From: JAKFWF01 sp031367505
GTDB taxonomy: Bacteria; Pseudomonadota; Alphaproteobacteria; Rhizobiales; Hyphomicrobiaceae
DNA length: 64,000 bases
NCBI GenBank assembly: GCA_031367505.1
Contig: JANLPY010000553.1
Span: forward strand, 18,416 to 82,415
Direction of reading: 5' to 3'
Part shown: in pieces, positions 1-7,462 of the stretch
Numbering within the stretch: position 1 is the first letter of the stretch
How the letters are laid out: each line of letters opens with the position of its first letter
The notes under the pieces: generated by a model
Told to the model about the DNA's origin: nothing
Seen by the model: only the letters and a program-made list of their open reading frames with translations
Databases searched by the model: none
Program-made: the position numbers and the translations under genes

Positions 1-282
1 TTCGATCGCAGACGGCTTTATCTGTTGCTGCAGGTGCTTTTCTTCGGGCTCAACTTGACATTGACGGCGGCCACGATTGGCCTGAGCGAGGACTATTACG
101 GGGTTGGCTATTTCCTCGCGTGTCTTATCTCGGGCTTCGCAGCGTTCGTGCTTGCCGAACGAACGCTCGTCCATCTCAACTTCCTTACCTTCATCGGCAA
201 CAACCCATCGATCCGGCTTTCAACGACCTCGAAGATCAAGCGCGGCTGGTCCCTGGTCAGGCTTCTAGAACGTCGTAGTTGA
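1..282 (+). CDS. pelG: PelG-like exopolysaccharide transporter, 3' end only
   Basis: Open at the left window edge; 93 codons remain before the TGA. The visible part has two hydrophobic membrane helices and reads like the C-terminus of PelG: a start of FDRRR, an asparagine/threonine-rich helix, a YYGVGY motif, and a last helix followed by LNFLTF. PelG is the polytopic inner-membrane transporter of the Pel polysaccharide machinery. The call is supported by the neighbours: three proteins of the family that cleaves alpha-1,4-galactosamine polymers, the kind of polymer Pel is, lie immediately downstream on the other strand. The last 26 bases overlap the 3' end of the first of these convergently. 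The rest of a pel locus is expected to the left, outside the window. Recognition is by pattern only, so another MOP-type flippase is possible. Confidence 0.7.
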   Translation, partial: FDRRRLYLLLQVLFFGLNLTLTAATIGLSEDYYGVGYFLACLISGFAAFVLAERTLVHLNFLTFIGNNPSIRLSTTSKIKRGWSLVRLLERRS

Positions 283-1348
283 GGCGTTTGAGATCGCGGT
301 CTTTCGGGGCGATGTAGAGTACATAGCCCCACCCCTGGGTCAGTTCCGCTGCCGCTGCAATTTTTTCGCGCCCATTGAGATACTCGACAACGAACACCGC
401 TTTGCCGGCACGTTTCGCCCGATCGAGACACGCCTTGGCATATTCGATCTCATCCGCGGCATTCTTCTTTTCCACAACGTCGATCCCGTAGACCAACTCC
501 TCCTTCGCCACGCCGTCGATCGCGGCTAGCAGATCCTCATGCTCGAGCAAGCTCTCGGCATTCTGCATGACGATCAGAAAACCCGGATCGCGGGCCTTGG
601 TGTGACTGGCAATCGACTTCACGAACGCGATCATGTCTCGCGGCATATCGGTCCGTGTCACAGCGATTTTTTTTTCGTGCGCTTCGAGATCTTCGAAGAC
701 ATCGCACTTGTCGAGATAGAAGCCGTCAAATCCTTGTGCTTGAATGCGATCGAGATACGCATCGGGCGAGCCGCACATCAGCTGCTGCCAACCTGGGTCC
801 CAGAAACAAACCGAATAGTTTTCCTCCCAGTCAGGGTTTTCCCGCAACAGCCAGTGCGGCTTGTTCTTCTTCCAGCTGGGATCCCAGTACGGGCGATAAC
901 TTTCGGCCTCGCCGATTGAAACGTAAGCCAATACGATGCGCCGGCTACCGTCCGGCTTGCGTTTCATGCGCTCGATCTCAGCGCCTGTCAGCCGCGTCTC
1001 TTCCGAACCATCTTTCGTGTAGTCGATGACGAGGAGATCAAAGGGCGACGCGGCAGCCCGGGCGATATCCAGATTTTGCAACTGGTATCCCCAATTCTTC
1101 ACGGCCCCCAAATTGACTGTGCCGCCGGCCGGCGCTCCCACTGTGCGCTTGGCTGGTGGTTGCCGCTGAACTTGGGGGAGGCACTGAGTGGGGAGCGCGG
1201 CAGCCACGTTTGATTTCCCAGGTTGCATCGGCAGTTTTTCTGACGACGACGGCGCGCGGGTGCCGGATCGAGACCCAGCAAAATAGGCTAAAATGGCGAC
1301 AAGGGCCACGATACCCCATAACAGCGGCGAATTGAGAATCTCGGGCAA
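257..1348 (-). CDS. GH114 endo-alpha-1,4-polygalactosaminidase-like protein, copy 1
   Basis: A 363-residue protein with an N-terminal membrane anchor (about residues 9-26), a Pro/Ser/Ala-rich linker to about residue 80, then a TIM-barrel glycosidase domain of the GH114/TM1410 type. Visible family features are the first strand VKNWGYQLQ, the acidic pair in LLVIDY (D109), the SIGEAE motif (residues 144-149), a Trp-rich central section, GFDGFYLDKCD (residues 207-216, with D213) and AKEELVYG (residues 281-288, with E283 and E284). The family hydrolyses alpha-1,4-linked galactosamine polymers. The anchor suggests action at the periplasmic face of the inner membrane. It is the most complete of three adjacent paralogues and the likely active copy. 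It converges on the pelG-like gene, so a role in trimming or freeing Pel-type polymer is inferred. Confidence 0.82.
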   Translation of the reverse strand: MPEILNSPLLWGIVALVAILAYFAGSRSGTRAPSSSEKLPMQPGKSNVAAALPTQCLPQVQRQPPAKRTVGAPAGGTVNLGAVKNWGYQLQNLDIARAAASPFDLLVIDYTKDGSEETRLTGAEIERMKRKPDGSRRIVLAYVSIGEAESYRPYWDPSWKKNKPHWLLRENPDWEENYSVCFWDPGWQQLMCGSPDAYLDRIQAQGFDGFYLDKCDVFEDLEAHEKKIAVTRTDMPRDMIAFVKSIASHTKARDPGFLIVMQNAESLLEHEDLLAAIDGVAKEELVYGIDVVEKKNAADEIEYAKACLDRAKRAGKAVFVVEYLNGREKIAAAAELTQGWGYVLYIAPKDRDLKRLNYDVLEA

Positions 1349-1437
1349 TGTGTCAACTCCTGTGTCGTTTATCGCGCAGCCGATAGCATACTCGCAGCCC
1401 GGCGACCGTGGATAACTTCGAATTCCTTGTCGTGAGA

Positions 1438-2421
1438 TCAGTTCGCGCGGGAATTCGCAGGCTTGGCAAAGACCGGCGCAAGGGCCGCCAATTCCCGATC
1501 GGCCAGCAACAGCGTGAATCCCTCGGCCTTTGCCCGTAGCCGAATTGCGGCCGCGACCGTCGCATCGCGCGGATATTCCAGCAGCAGAATTTTAGTGCCG
1601 GATCGCTTTAAATCACGGATCGGCTTGGCTGCTACCGCGATTGCTTTCGACGAATTTCGGTGCCCATCGTGCTCGACGCCGTAGAACAGGTCTTCTTTGG
1701 CGAATGCATCAATCGATTTTCGCACGGCGTCACGCACCGTCAACTCTTCGGCATTCTGCAACACGACCAGAAAACGTGGATTGAGACGATGGGCGTGATC
1801 GGCAAGACGGGTGAGCAAGGAAACCATACCTTCGTCGGCCTTCGGATTCTCGGCAGTAAATTCCTGATACACGTCTACGCGGTCGAGATACACGCCATCA
1901 AACCCGGCAGCGACAATACGATCGAGATAGCGATCCGGTGATCCGAACAAAATCGATTGCCATTCGCTGTTCCAAAAGCGAACCGGAAAGTTACCCGGCC
2001 AACGCACGTTCTCTTTGCCGATCCAGGCCGGACGGCTGGCTGGCGTTATGGTCCACTCCCGGCGCCAATAGCCGCGATAATCCTCAGCCTCGCCAACCGA
2101 AAGGTAGGCGACAACCAAACGGCGTGAGCCATCGGGTTTGCGCTGCATCCGGCGCACATCTTCGCGCGAGAACGGAAATTCGGTGCCAAACAGCACATCG
2201 GGACGGTAATCGATCACCACTAAATCGAACGGCGATGCCGCCACCTCGATAGCGTCGATGCGGCGATACTGGACCGCCCAGCTTTTCACATCGCGGACGA
2301 TCACGCGCCGGGCATCAGGCGACTGTGCATTGGCGTCACAGGGTATGGCGACGAGCACGCCTGTCGCACTCAGCAAAATCGCCGCAAAGGATATCAATCG
2401 CCAAATTGTGCGACGCTGCAT
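1438..2421 (-). CDS. GH114 endo-alpha-1,4-polygalactosaminidase-like protein, copy 2
   Basis: A 327-residue paralogue of the preceding gene, 89 bases upstream of it in the same direction. The ATG was chosen over a TTG 18 bases earlier; neither has a good ribosome site. A hydrophobic signal segment ends near DANAQS, so the protein is probably periplasmic rather than anchored. The domain keeps the key family motifs: VKSWAVQYR, VVIDYR, LSVGEAEDYRGYW, GFDGVYLDRVDVY and AKEDLFYG. Both acidic clusters expected at the active site are present, so it should be active. Sequence differs clearly from copy 1 outside the motifs, so the duplication is not recent. Likely substrate is a galactosamine-containing exopolymer, as for copy 1. 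Confidence 0.8.
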   Translation of the reverse strand: MQRRTIWRLISFAAILLSATGVLVAIPCDANAQSPDARRVIVRDVKSWAVQYRRIDAIEVAASPFDLVVIDYRPDVLFGTEFPFSREDVRRMQRKPDGSRRLVVAYLSVGEAEDYRGYWRREWTITPASRPAWIGKENVRWPGNFPVRFWNSEWQSILFGSPDRYLDRIVAAGFDGVYLDRVDVYQEFTAENPKADEGMVSLLTRLADHAHRLNPRFLVVLQNAEELTVRDAVRKSIDAFAKEDLFYGVEHDGHRNSSKAIAVAAKPIRDLKRSGTKILLLEYPRDATVAAAIRLRAKAEGFTLLLADRELAALAPVFAKPANSRAN

Positions 2422-2509
2422 GAGGGAGCCAATGACCAACTACGTTGCGAGTTCGACCACTTCATCGCTTGGTTGATAGCGCAGCGTCAAGGCTATCTGC
2501 ACACGGACG

Positions 2510-3346
2510 TCAAGAAGGTGGTAGTGGCTCGGCAATGCGCGCGATGAATCCCAGTTCGGCAAGTTTGCGCCGCGCGATGGTTCGCGCCACCAACGCCGTC
2601 GCATCGAGATGCTCGGTAACAAATACCGGGCGTCCGCTACGTTTGACCCGATTGAGATCATGTAACAATGCTGCCACTTCCGTACCGCTGTTGCCGATGC
2701 CGACGCCGTCTAGCCCGTAGAGCAGATCATCCTGCGCAGCACCGTCAATCACACGTGCGACACGAACGTCGGCCGCCAGCTCCGCTGCGTTGTACAGCAC
2801 CAGCAGGAAGTCAGGATTATATAGCCGAGCCTGATTGGCCAATCGAACAACTTGATCGGCAAGGTTGCGGATTGAACCCGCACCCTCGGTCTGGGCCGAC
2901 CGCAACGCTGCACGCGCGTCCAGGAACACTCCATCGAGCCCGCGTGAAAGCAGTTCGTCGAGTTGGCCTACCTGCCGGACCGAGAGCCCAGCGACGAAAA
3001 GTGGTCTCGTTGAATCGTCCGCGCGGCTCTCAATCCGTTTTGGCACGGCCGAAACATCGGGTCCGATAAATGCGGCAGCGTCAACGAGTACCAGCGCGTT
3101 CGCTCCGGCGGCCGCATCCAACTGCGGGCGAACCGACCACGAAGTTACATTGGACAACAGGGCGCGGCGGTGAACTCCATCCGGATCGCGTTGAAAAAAC
3201 TCTTCCGGCTCAATTGTCGTGTAAATCAAGCCGGCACTCGCCGCCGTCATGATACACAATATGGTGAGACCCAATAAGGCCCGGCGGCCCAAATGGTTCG
3301 GTTTCGGAGCCGCGCGTACAGAGGCACCCAATTGTTCGGTCGGCAT
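2510..3346 (-). CDS. Degenerate GH114-like membrane-anchored protein, copy 3
   Basis: A 278-residue third member of the tandem, with an N-terminal membrane segment after a basic stretch (about residues 18-42). It aligns with copies 1 and 2 at both ends: VTSWSV, then GLDGVFLDAR and later VIDGAAQDDLLYG, and VFVTEHLDA near the C-terminus. However, the SVGEAE motif reads LSVRQVGQ, the DY pair of the early strand is lost, about 60 residues carrying the conserved Trp cluster are missing, and the Lys-Glu of the acidic motif is Gln-Asp. It is therefore probably not a hydrolase. The reading frame is intact, which argues for a retained non-catalytic role such as binding the polymer or a partner, rather than a decaying pseudogene. 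Confidence 0.65.
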   Translation of the reverse strand: MPTEQLGASVRAAPKPNHLGRRALLGLTILCIMTAASAGLIYTTIEPEEFFQRDPDGVHRRALLSNVTSWSVRPQLDAAAGANALVLVDAAAFIGPDVSAVPKRIESRADDSTRPLFVAGLSVRQVGQLDELLSRGLDGVFLDARAALRSAQTEGAGSIRNLADQVVRLANQARLYNPDFLLVLYNAAELAADVRVARVIDGAAQDDLLYGLDGVGIGNSGTEVAALLHDLNRVKRSGRPVFVTEHLDATALVARTIARRKLAELGFIARIAEPLPPS

Positions 3347-3461
3347 GGAGTTTCATTCTTGTTGAACGTTGCGTGACGCTTCGCGCGCGACCATGACACC
3401 ATCGTGTCGGTGATGTGGCGATGCGACGGCACTCACCGAAATTACCGATAGTTTGCCGCAA

Positions 3462-5066
3462 CTACGCAGCCGCGGCGGCTTGCTTCCGCGCTAGTTGCAT
3501 TGCGGCCGGAAAATCGACCTTACCGGAGCCGAGTAATGGGATTGCTGGAACAGTCAATATTTGCTTTGGCACCCACAACTCCGGCAGACCTGCCATTCGA
3601 GCCGCCGCCGTGATTGCCTCACGCGAGGCGTCCACCTTCTCGGTGATCAACACCAATTGCTCGCCCTTGCGCGCATCGGGCACGGCAACCACCACGTGAT
3701 TGTGTTCAGCCCACAACTCCGTGATGAGGCCTTCGACCGCGGCCAACGAAATCATTTCGCCGCCGAGTTTGGCGAACCGTTTCGCGCGACCCTTGATTGC
3801 GACCCGGCCCACTTCGTCGAAGATTACGATATCGCCAGTATCGTGCCATCCGTCTTCCGGGGGCACCACCAAGCCTGGTTTGTCGGCATGCATGTAGCCG
3901 AGCATCACGTTTGGTCCACGCACAAATAAGCGACCGCCGTCCGAAATACCGTCGACCGGATCGAGCCGGCTTTCTATCCCAGGCAGCAGACGGCCGACGG
4001 TTCCGTGTCCGTTGATGTCCGGCAGGTTGCACGCGAGGACGGGCGAGCACTCGGTCGCGCCGTAGCCTTCGAGGATCGTCGCGCCGGTCTCCGCCCATAA
4101 CAGCCGCGTCTGATCCTTCACCCGTTCCGCGCCAGCGATGACGTAGCGGATGCTGGTCAGATCCTTCGCATCGGCGGCACGCACATAGCCCAACAAGAAC
4201 GTGTCGGTCGCGAACAACACCGTTGCTTTGGTTTTGCGGATGAGTTCGGGCACCTGCTTGTAATGCAGCGGGCTCGGATAAAGTACCGTGCGCATGCCGG
4301 ATAGCAGTGGCATCAAGGTCGCCGCGGTTAAACCGAAGGAGTGAAACATCGGCAACGGGTTGAATACGACGTCGGCTGGCGTCAGCATACCGCTGGCGTG
4401 TGCGTAGATCTGGCGCGCGTTGGCAACCAAATTGCGGTTCGACAATACGACGCCCTTCGGACTGCCCTCGGTGCCCGAAGTGAACAAGATGACGGCAGCC
4501 TGATCGGGTCGCAAACCGCGCGCCCGATGCAGTCGCGAAGCGTACAGCGTTCGCGCCAGCCCCTTGAACTTGTCCAGCTTGCCGATCGAGGCACGTACAT
4601 CTTCGAGATATAGAATTCGCAATCGCTTCCCGGGCGACACCTCGATCGTGGACAGTCCAGCAATGATGTCTTCGAGCTTCGCGGCTTCGATGAAACGCTT
4701 GGATGTGATGATCGTCCGGATCATCCCGGTTTTTACTGCGGCCCCCAGGTTCTTGAGACCCGCCGTGAAATTCAATATTGCGGCGACCCGCCCGAATGCG
4801 TTCAGACCAAGCAGCGTGACCGCGAGCCCGTTGGCCGTCGGCAGCAATACACCAACCGCTTCGTTGCGTTGCGTCGATCGGGCGAGTTTATCGCCAAGCA
4901 CGAGGCTCGCGAGGATCAGCCGTTTATATGTGAGCGGTTGCCGATCCTGATCCTCGATTATGATCTTGTCCGCGCCATGCAAGCGGCACGCATCCAGCAT
5001 CGCCGCAAACAGCGTTGTCGATGTCCCTAGCGCGTCGAAACTCAATGGCGGCGATTTTTGGCTCAT
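3462..5066 (-). CDS. AMP-forming acyl ligase, Aas C-terminal-domain-like
   Basis: A 534-residue ANL-superfamily adenylating enzyme. The phosphate-binding loop TSGTEGSPKG lies at residues 196-205, a YGATE-type motif (EGYGATECSP) follows, and the DTGD motif and a C-terminal lysine segment (GSGKVDFP) complete the family. The N-terminus and general layout resemble the acyl-ACP synthetase half of Aas (2-acylglycerophosphoethanolamine acyltransferase/acyl-ACP synthetase), without the acyltransferase half. It probably activates a fatty acid to an acyl-AMP and passes it to CoA or ACP; the acceptor cannot be told from sequence. Start is the ATG at 5066. It stands alone, with short gaps on both sides, between the GH114 tandem and the hydratase operon. 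Confidence 0.75.
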   Translation of the reverse strand: MSQKSPPLSFDALGTSTTLFAAMLDACRLHGADKIIIEDQDRQPLTYKRLILASLVLGDKLARSTQRNEAVGVLLPTANGLAVTLLGLNAFGRVAAILNFTAGLKNLGAAVKTGMIRTIITSKRFIEAAKLEDIIAGLSTIEVSPGKRLRILYLEDVRASIGKLDKFKGLARTLYASRLHRARGLRPDQAAVILFTSGTEGSPKGVVLSNRNLVANARQIYAHASGMLTPADVVFNPLPMFHSFGLTAATLMPLLSGMRTVLYPSPLHYKQVPELIRKTKATVLFATDTFLLGYVRAADAKDLTSIRYVIAGAERVKDQTRLLWAETGATILEGYGATECSPVLACNLPDINGHGTVGRLLPGIESRLDPVDGISDGGRLFVRGPNVMLGYMHADKPGLVVPPEDGWHDTGDIVIFDEVGRVAIKGRAKRFAKLGGEMISLAAVEGLITELWAEHNHVVVAVPDARKGEQLVLITEKVDASREAITAAARMAGLPELWVPKQILTVPAIPLLGSGKVDFPAAMQLARKQAAAAA

Positions 5067-5140
5067 GACAAACTACGTGTCCTGAACGTTAGCGGGCCCC
5101 CACCATGCACGCGCTGAGCCGCTGCCGCAACCGGTCGGTT

Positions 5141-5761
5141 TTATGCGCCTTGTCGCAGTGCCGCGACGAAAAAGACGACGCCGATGACGGCAAGCAAGGC
5201 GCCCAGGTGCCTCATCTCCGGCAATGCGTGCCCGGCGCCTTCCGCAAGCTTGCGTCCAGCAAGATGAGTTAGGCTTGCAAGCACACCCTGCACGATGCCA
5301 AGTCCCAGCAGATAACCGGCAACTGTTTCAGGCGGCGAACCGACGATCGACTCGCCATAGGCGTAACCGTGAAATAATCCCGCGCCTAAGAACAGCGCCA
5401 TCCAGACTTTGGTGCCAAAACCCGACCGGCTGCCGACGGCTAAGCCGAGCAACAGGATCGATCCGGCAACCGCCGCTTCCGCCAGAGGCACGTCGATACG
5501 TAGCAGATGCACGCCGATGCCGCAGATCGATGCCAAGATAAATAGTCCTGGCATTCGCAGCCCCAATCTCAACGCTCCGGCCGCAAGACCCGCTGCCAGA
5601 ATGAACACTAGGTGATCGAGGCCCAGCACTGGGTGAGCTAGGCCTGAAAGCAGCCCCTCGACAAAAACAGTTGGCGGCCGGCCATCATTCACGTGGTGCG
5701 CAAGGGCGGCCGTGGGAAATAGGATCAAAGCGGCGGCAATAAGCTTCAACACGCTACGCAT
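5141..5761 (-). CDS. HupE/UreJ family metal permease
   Basis: A 206-residue protein with a signal peptide ending near ALAHH and about six further hydrophobic helices. The HupE/UreJ signature HPVLGLDH is present after the first helix, with a second histidine motif (LFHGYAYGE) later; both are thought to bind Ni or Co. It starts 10 bases below the hydratase alpha-like gene and is the last gene of that operon. Since that enzyme carries the cobalt-type claw motif, this permease is inferred to import cobalt for it; family members are better known for nickel with hydrogenase and urease, neither of which is in the window. Confidence 0.82.
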   Translation of the reverse strand: MRSVLKLIAAALILFPTAALAHHVNDGRPPTVFVEGLLSGLAHPVLGLDHLVFILAAGLAAGALRLGLRMPGLFILASICGIGVHLLRIDVPLAEAAVAGSILLLGLAVGSRSGFGTKVWMALFLGAGLFHGYAYGESIVGSPPETVAGYLLGLGIVQGVLASLTHLAGRKLAEGAGHALPEMRHLGALLAVIGVVFFVAALRQGA

Positions 5762-5771
5762 TGGACGACCC

Positions 5772-6443
5772 TCAAGCTGCTCTTTTTGGCTTTTGAACGA
5801 CCGGCACAGCGGTGCCGATCATGCAGTCGCGCGTGACGATGGCTTCGAGTTCTGCAGCCGGCCAGCCTTGTGTTCCAGCGGGCCGCTCCGGCAAGATGAT
5901 ATAGCGCAGATCCGCCGTCGAATCGTGCACGCGAACTTCCGTGCTCGCTGGAATTGACAACCCGAACTCGGTAAGCACCTCACGTGGCGCCATAACCGTG
6001 CGCGAGCGATACGCTAAGCTCTTGTACCAGGCCGGCGGCACCCCCAGCAGCATCTTCGGGTAGCACGAGCACAACGTACAAACCACGACGTTGTGAACGC
6101 CAGCTACGTTCTCGATCACACGAAATTCGGCGATAGTGCCAATATCGATCCCCATGCTATCTAGCGCGCCGCGCGTGTCGGCGAGCAACTTGGCCTTGAA
6201 CTTTGGATCGGTCCACGCCTTGGCAATCACCTTCGCACCGAGCGAAGGCGAGCGGCTATCCATCAAGTCGATCTGAGCCGAGATTTCCTTGTGCGTAAGT
6301 ACCCCCTTCTCAATCAGCAGCTCGCGCATCGCGCGCTCCAGAACTTCGTAGGGAGAGGCTGGTTCGGCATCATGATCGCGGCGAGGGGCATGCGGATCAC
6401 CATGATCGTGGTCGTGATCGTCGTGGTGTTCGTGAGTGTGCAT
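5772..6443 (-). CDS. Nitrile hydratase alpha / thiocyanate hydrolase gamma subunit, cobalt type
   Basis: A 223-residue metal-binding subunit of the nitrile hydratase family. The claw motif is VCTLCSC at residues 121-127; Thr in the second position of the CTLCSC core is the cobalt form (iron enzymes have Ser). The three cysteines C122, C125 and C127 and the backbone bind the metal, and the outer cysteines are normally oxidised. PPAWYKS and AYRSR follow as in the family. The N-terminus is unusual: a run of His and Asp in the first 18 residues, suited to capture metal. The beta-like part is split over the two upstream genes, in the order scnB-scnA-scnC of thiocyanate hydrolase, so this could be ScnC or NthA. 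The start codon overlaps the upstream stop (TAATG), implying translational coupling. Confidence 0.85.
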   Translation of the reverse strand: MHTHEHHDDHDHDHGDPHAPRRDHDAEPASPYEVLERAMRELLIEKGVLTHKEISAQIDLMDSRSPSLGAKVIAKAWTDPKFKAKLLADTRGALDSMGIDIGTIAEFRVIENVAGVHNVVVCTLCSCYPKMLLGVPPAWYKSLAYRSRTVMAPREVLTEFGLSIPASTEVRVHDSTADLRYIILPERPAGTQGWPAAELEAIVTRDCMIGTAVPVVQKPKRAA

Positions 6444-6787
6444 TAACGTGTTCTCCTCGCATCACTCGCGCGCTTTAACGGCGCGGCCGGCATCAGCCAA
6501 GGCTCATAGATATCGACATCCAGATGATCGCTCACCGGTCCCTTGTACCTGGGCCACAGATCCTTCTGACGAACGCGCACCTTATAGAGCACCAGTGCTG
6601 GCAGACCGGGACGATGATAGGCGAGCCGCTCTGGATCTTTGAATACCCCGTGCACTTCGACGACGATGCCGGGCTTACCGCGCACATACCAAGGGGTGCG
6701 GCAGTGACCGATCACGACGCTGTCCCCAATCATCACAGCATCACCTACTGAATAGCGCGGCGGCGTGAGGGTTGCGACCGCACTCAT
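6443..6787 (-). CDS. Nitrile hydratase beta C-terminal-half subunit (ScnA-like)
   Basis: A 114-residue protein equal to the C-terminal, SH3-like half of nitrile hydratase beta. Family features: YSVGDAV at the start, the conserved TPWYVRGKPG with the arginine that contacts the oxidised claw cysteines, a HGVF motif, and an ending with DLWPRYKG and VDIYEPWLMPA. In nitrile hydratases this is usually fused to the N-terminal half; in thiocyanate hydrolase it is a separate alpha subunit of similar length. Its ATG lies in the stop of the upstream gene (ATGA, 4-base overlap) and its stop overlaps the next start by one base. The three proteins should be made together and assemble in the cytoplasm. Confidence 0.82.
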   Translation of the reverse strand: MSAVATLTPPRYSVGDAVMIGDSVVIGHCRTPWYVRGKPGIVVEVHGVFKDPERLAYHRPGLPALVLYKVRVRQKDLWPRYKGPVSDHLDVDIYEPWLMPAAPLKRASDARRTR

Positions 6788-7257
6788 GATCGCGCGGCCT
6801 TTGCTTTCGCGGCAGGCTTTTTTGCCGGCTTGAGCTTCGCTGCCTTCGCGGCAGTCGGACCCAGATCATTGTCCCACTTGATTTTACCTTTTGCGACCGC
6901 GCGGCCCTCGGCGCGAAACGCTGCCGTTACCGCCGCGATCTTTGCATCGATTTCTGATGACGTGAGCACCTCCTGCTCGACCATCAAATTACGCAGCGCG
7001 CGAACCCATTTCTCATAGTAGGTCGTGCGGTCGTATGCCTGCTGACCATAATCCTCGATCACGCGGCGCATGCCATCCACCTTGAAGACACCCTTTTTGG
7101 CATAGAGCAAGATCATCATCGCATCGACGCGCTTTTCCCACTGCGCAAGATCATGCTCGTGGCGGTCGATCGGTCCGAAATCAAGACCACCGACATCGTG
7201 CACTGCACGTCCATCGAGGCCCTTGCGAGCATGCGTCTTACGGCGTGGCGATGTCAT
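6784..7257 (-). CDS. Nitrile hydratase beta N-terminal-half subunit (ScnB-like)
   Basis: A 157-residue protein matching the helical N-terminal half of nitrile hydratase beta. It has AVHDVGGLDFGP near residue 18, then the MRRVIEDY segment where family members carry an active-site arginine, and YYEKWVRALRNLM. The last 30 residues are a Lys/Ala-rich tail with low complexity. The length equals that of ScnB of thiocyanate hydrolase as I recall it. The family also includes small nitrile hydratase activator proteins (P14K type), but because no full-length beta exists in the operon and the C-terminal half follows directly, a structural subunit is more likely. It is the first gene of the operon, divergent from the secreted hydrolase gene. 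Confidence 0.78.
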   Translation of the reverse strand: MTSPRRKTHARKGLDGRAVHDVGGLDFGPIDRHEHDLAQWEKRVDAMMILLYAKKGVFKVDGMRRVIEDYGQQAYDRTTYYEKWVRALRNLMVEQEVLTSSEIDAKIAAVTAAFRAEGRAVAKGKIKWDNDLGPTAAKAAKLKPAKKPAAKAKAARS

Positions 7258-7462
7258 GGTGTAACTCGATGACGCGGACTAGGACTTCAGGAGCAGATAT
7301 GAGCGCGGAATTGAGCCGAGAGCAAGAGGGGGCGCTCGACCACTTTCTGACATAAGGTTAACTGCCCACTAGCGCGCTCACGCATCACCGCCTAGTCTTT
7401 TGAACCATCCAGCCACGCTGCCTTTTGCAAGCGCGGACGTTTGAAAAAAGGAATTGCACGCC

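Noticed and set aside
6443..7257. Frameshifted or split nitrile hydratase beta pseudogene
   Set aside because: Both halves are complete domains with proper starts, overlapping stop/start codons and the same order as thiocyanate hydrolase, so the split is natural rather than damage.
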